Assembly: GCF_034928825.1 (NCBI RefSeq)
Contig: NZ_JAYFUL010000008.1
Coordinates: forward strand, 62,001 to 126,000
Direction: 5' to 3'
Length of the DNA stretch: 64,000 nt
Source: Arcicella aquatica
Lineage (GTDB): Bacteria > Bacteroidota > Bacteroidia > Cytophagales > Spirosomataceae
The notes beneath the pieces were generated by a model, which saw only the letters and a list, made by a program, of their open reading frames with translations, did not search any database and was not told the DNA's origin. Shown piece by piece: positions 61,539-64,000 of this stretch. The first letter of the stretch is position 1, and each line of letters opens with the position of its first letter. A program made the translations under genes and the position numbers.

Positions 61539-61610
61539 CTTTTTTAGGGCTTTCTTAATTAGAAATACTTATGCATTTCATTCAATAATACTGCTTTAAT
61601 CATCAACGCC

Positions 61611-62813
61611 ATGAAAAAATACTTCCTTTTATCCTTACTCATCAGTTTTGCAACTATTGCCAAACCGACAAAATCCTATAAAAAACCTTTTATAAAACAT
61701 ATTGCTGATTCTTCTATCACGCAAATCATCGATAGTTTTACTCAGCGGTTTGCACCTGACAAACGAACAGCTATTTTTCAAATTGATGCATACCGAAAAG
61801 ACAATCAATTAATTGTAACAGGTAAAACCAACCTGATTGAAGCCAAAAATGCTTTGGTTAATCAGCTGAAAGCTCATAATACTATAGTAGATGAAATAAA
61901 AACCTTGCCCGAAGCCGAATTAGAGGACAAAATTTATGGCTTGGTAGAAGTTTCTGTTTGTAATATTCGCTATTCGCCTCGCCATAGTGGCGAGTTGGCA
62001 TCACAAGCTTTGATGGGAACACCTGTGAAAATTTTAGAAAGAGAAGACAACGGTTGGCTACTTATTCAAACGCCTGACAAATACATTGCTTGGGTAGATA
62101 GAGGAGCCATTACTGCCATCAATAAAGCACAATTAACACGTTGGGAGACAAGTAATAAAATTATATACACTCGTTCGTATGGTGTTGCCTATTCTGAACC
62201 CAATGCCAATTCAGAGACTGTTTCTGATTTAGTGGCTGGCTGTATCTTGGAAATACAGGCTGAAAAAGATGGTTTCTATCAAGTAATCTTTGCGGATAAT
62301 AGAAAAGGGTTTGTGGCTAAAAACGAAGCAAGTATTTATAATAAATGGCTTTCGGGACTTAATGCTACGGAAGAGAGTCTTGATAAAACATCCAAACGAT
62401 TAATGGGTGTACCGTATTTATGGGGTGGTACTTCATTCAAAGGTGTTGACTGTAGTGGTTTTACTAAAACAGTTTATTTTTTGAATGGCATTATGCTCCC
62501 TCGTGATGCTTCGCAACAAGTAATGGTTGGCGAAACAGTAGATAAATCAGGGAATTGGGTAGACTTGAAAACGGGAGATTTATTATTCTTTGGCGAAAAG
62601 CGTGACGACGGTTCTGAAAGAGTAGTACACGTAGCCATGTGGCTAGGAAATGGTGAATTTATTCATGCTTCTGGTAAAGTAACTATCAGCAGTATGAATG
62701 CTACTGCACCAAATTTTGATGCTTATAACTTTAAAAGATACCTCCGCGCTAAACGAATTTTAAAAACGGGGATGGTTGGTGTCAGTCCTTTAAAGAGCGA
62801 TAAGGTGTATTAA
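61611..62813 (+). CDS. C40-family (NlpC/P60) endopeptidase with SH3 domains
   Basis: A 400-residue periplasmic or surface cell-wall peptidase. A signal peptide covers about residues 1-17. Two bacterial SH3-like domains follow (about 105-165 and 175-235, with LVEVSVCNIRYSPRHSGELA). The NlpC/P60 domain has catalytic C281 in GVDCSGFTKTVYF and H340 in VVHVAMWLGNG, with HASG after. This layout matches gamma-D-glutamyl-L-diamino acid endopeptidases (YkfC-like), which release L-Ala-D-Glu from murein peptides. The latter is the substrate of the epimerase encoded 7 kb upstream. A link is plausible but not proven. Confidence 0.9.
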   Translation: MKKYFLLSLLISFATIAKPTKSYKKPFIKHIADSSITQIIDSFTQRFAPDKRTAIFQIDAYRKDNQLIVTGKTNLIEAKNALVNQLKAHNTIVDEIKTLPEAELEDKIYGLVEVSVCNIRYSPRHSGELASQALMGTPVKILEREDNGWLLIQTPDKYIAWVDRGAITAINKAQLTRWETSNKIIYTRSYGVAYSEPNANSETVSDLVAGCILEIQAEKDGFYQVIFADNRKGFVAKNEASIYNKWLSGLNATEESLDKTSKRLMGVPYLWGGTSFKGVDCSGFTKTVYFLNGIMLPRDASQQVMVGETVDKSGNWVDLKTGDLLFFGEKRDDGSERVVHVAMWLGNGEFIHASGKVTISSMNATAPNFDAYNFKRYLRAKRILKTGMVGVSPLKSDKVY

Positions 62814-62898
62814 TAAACAAAGCAGAATGTATTTTTAATTTTGGGGAGAAATTTAAAACCTATTAATTACCTACATCTTTGCAAATACTTGCTTTCAG

Positions 62899-62944
62899 CT
62901 CTTATCACTAGCGAGTGACTTAAGTCCATCGCTAGTGATAAGAG
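62899..62944. repeat. GACTTAAGTC palindrome, copy 4
   Basis: Forty-six bases with arms CTCTTATCACTAGCGA... and complement, two to three mismatches near the centre, sharing ACTTAAGT, GCTAG and TATCACTAG with the others. It lies between the C40 peptidase gene and the convergent coiled-coil gene. Confidence 0.88.
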
Positions 62945-62954
62945 TTGGGTAAAA

Positions 62955-63935
62955 TTACGAGCCAAAAATACCCTTAATCTTACCCCATAGTCCTTTAGAT
63001 GCCTCTTTTGCTTCTTCTATTTTTTCAGCAGCCACTACTTTTGCTTCTTCAAGGCTTTCTGCTACGTCCTCTTTCAAATCGGTTAACTCCTCAATAGCGT
63101 CTTCTTTCAAGGCTTTTGCTTTAGCAGCAACATCTACGCTTTTTAGCTCTTCTATTTTTTCTGCTACAGTTTCTTTTACCGAAGCTAGTTTTTCTGAAGT
63201 ATCTTCTTTTAATTCCGCTATTTTCTCAGCCGCCACTACTTTTGCTTCTTCAAGGCTTTCTGCTACGTCCTTTTTCAACTCAGTTAACTCTTCAATAGCA
63301 TCTTCTTTCAAGGCTTTTGCTTTAGCAGCAACATCAACGCTTTTTAGCTCTTCTATTTTTTCTGCTACAGTTTCTTTTACCGAAGCTAGTTTTTCTGAAG
63401 TATCTTCTTTTAGTTCAGCTATTTTCTCAGCAGCAGCAGTTTTAGCTTCTTCAAATTTCTCAGTTGCCTCAGCTTTTACTTCATCAAACTTGGCAGTGGC
63501 TTCTGTTTTCAGCTCTTCCGCTTTGGCTGAAAAATCGGTATTTTTTAGCTCTTCAATTTTTTCAGCAACCGCTTCTTTTACGACCTCTATTTTATCTTTG
63601 GCTTCTTCTTTCAATTCTTCCACTTTGGCAGCAAAATCACTGCTTCCCACTTCCTCAACTTTCTCAGCAATTGTTTCTTTTACTTCTTCAAGGGTTTCTG
63701 TAGCCTCGGCTTTCAATTCAGCAGTTTTACTAGATAAATCTTCTTTAACAGTTTCAATTTTTTCAGTAGTTTCTTCAATAACTTCTGCTTTCATTTCTTC
63801 CACTTTTTCTGGAATTTCGGCTGCTTTTTCTTCAATTGTCTCTGTAGCTTCTGTAGCTAAGCTTTCTACCTTCTCAACAATTTCAGCTTTGTCTTTTGCT
63901 AATTCTTCTTTAGCTTGTTCTTCTTCTTTTTTCAT
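62955..63935 (-). CDS. Lysine/glutamate/alanine-rich coiled-coil protein with tandem repeats
   Basis: A 326-residue highly charged helical protein made almost entirely of K, E and A with short hydrophobic steps, like the YtxH or apolipoprotein-type amphipathic repeats (11-residue periodicity in parts). Phrases such as ETVAEKIEELK and EDAIEELT recur. An exact or near-exact 201-bp unit (67 residues) is tandemly duplicated in the C-terminal half. The C-terminus ends SKGLWGKIKGIFGS, a small hydrophobic tail that could touch a membrane. No signal peptide is seen. It could act in stress tolerance or scaffolding, but its role is unknown. The ORFs on the opposite strand are mirror images of the repeat and not genes. 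Confidence 0.85.
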   Translation of the reverse strand: MKKEEEQAKEELAKDKAEIVEKVESLATEATETIEEKAAEIPEKVEEMKAEVIEETTEKIETVKEDLSSKTAELKAEATETLEEVKETIAEKVEEVGSSDFAAKVEELKEEAKDKIEVVKEAVAEKIEELKNTDFSAKAEELKTEATAKFDEVKAEATEKFEEAKTAAAEKIAELKEDTSEKLASVKETVAEKIEELKSVDVAAKAKALKEDAIEELTELKKDVAESLEEAKVVAAEKIAELKEDTSEKLASVKETVAEKIEELKSVDVAAKAKALKEDAIEELTDLKEDVAESLEEAKVVAAEKIEEAKEASKGLWGKIKGIFGS

Positions 63936-64000
63936 AATTAATGTTTGATGTTTATTTATAACAAATATGAAAAAAATTAAGCAAACTCGCTAATAATCAA

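Noticed and set aside
63464..63948. Forward ORFs opposite the coiled-coil gene
   Set aside because: They mirror the K/E/A-rich repeat codons; the reverse frame has the clear protein-like pattern.
1..64000. rRNA or tRNA genes
   Set aside because: No stretch with tRNA-type arms or rRNA conserved segments was recognised; a tRNAscan would be decisive.

Overview
The window comes from a low-GC member of the Bacteroidota, most likely a Cytophagales-type bacterium (Flectobacillus/Arcicella/Emticicia-like). This rests on TAnnTTTG promoter elements, three predicted secreted proteins with Por-type (type IX secretion) C-terminal tails, DUF3822 beside coaD, a standalone gatC, GxxExxY and REP-associated transposase families, and AT-rich codons without Shine-Dalgarno motifs. 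The genus is a guess. No rRNA, tRNA, CRISPR array or prophage was seen.

Layout. 1-3.7 kb: a tripartite drug-efflux operon (HlyD/EmrA-like, DHA2/EmrB-like, and the first 28 codons of a secreted protein that is probably TolC-like) divergent from a marR regulator, with a palindrome between the promoters. 3.7-12.4 kb: coaD, DUF3822, a GH20 hexosaminidase, a GNAT, an ABC-F ATPase, a SHOCT protein and a polysaccharide deacetylase. 12.4-19.7 kb: an accessory stretch of mostly same-strand small genes (DUF4240, a Por-tailed protein, NadR+PnuC for nicotinamide riboside salvage, a TPR-like protein, a VOC protein, DUF262-HNH) with repeated spacer elements and a decayed REP-associated transposase.

19.8-29.8 kb: core genes (ahcY, murF, ftsK) with secreted and coiled-coil proteins. 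29.8-30.9 kb: about six copies of a ~100-bp repeat on both sides of a GxxExxY-family (PD-(D/E)XK-like) gene. This is the best candidate for an undescribed system. 30.9-36.9 kb: an FKBP isomerase, a small membrane protein-cyclase-MFS operon, a DNA glycosylase, and ridA-gltX-small ORF-gatC. 37-49.4 kb: a metallopeptidase, DUF3108, an Amj-type lipid II flippase inside nested inverted repeats, GapN, an MFS transporter, an MMPL/RND exporter, meaB, ispD and queA.

49.9-63.9 kb: a photolyase, the diadenylate cyclase CdaA, an M23 peptidase, a probable cell-wall peptide salvage group (dipeptide epimerase, PLP enzyme, serine hydrolase, and further on an NlpC/P60 peptidase), a 1422-residue secreted repeat protein, and a lysine/glutamate-rich coiled-coil protein with a recent 201-bp internal duplication.

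Across the window the intergenic DNA is rich in structured repeats. Four copies of a ~40-bp palindrome centred on GACTTAAGTC occur, along with several inverted minisatellites made of short repeated words and a perfect 31-bp inverted pair. These are better supported than any single exotic gene, and they suggest the genome carries several non-coding repeat families.
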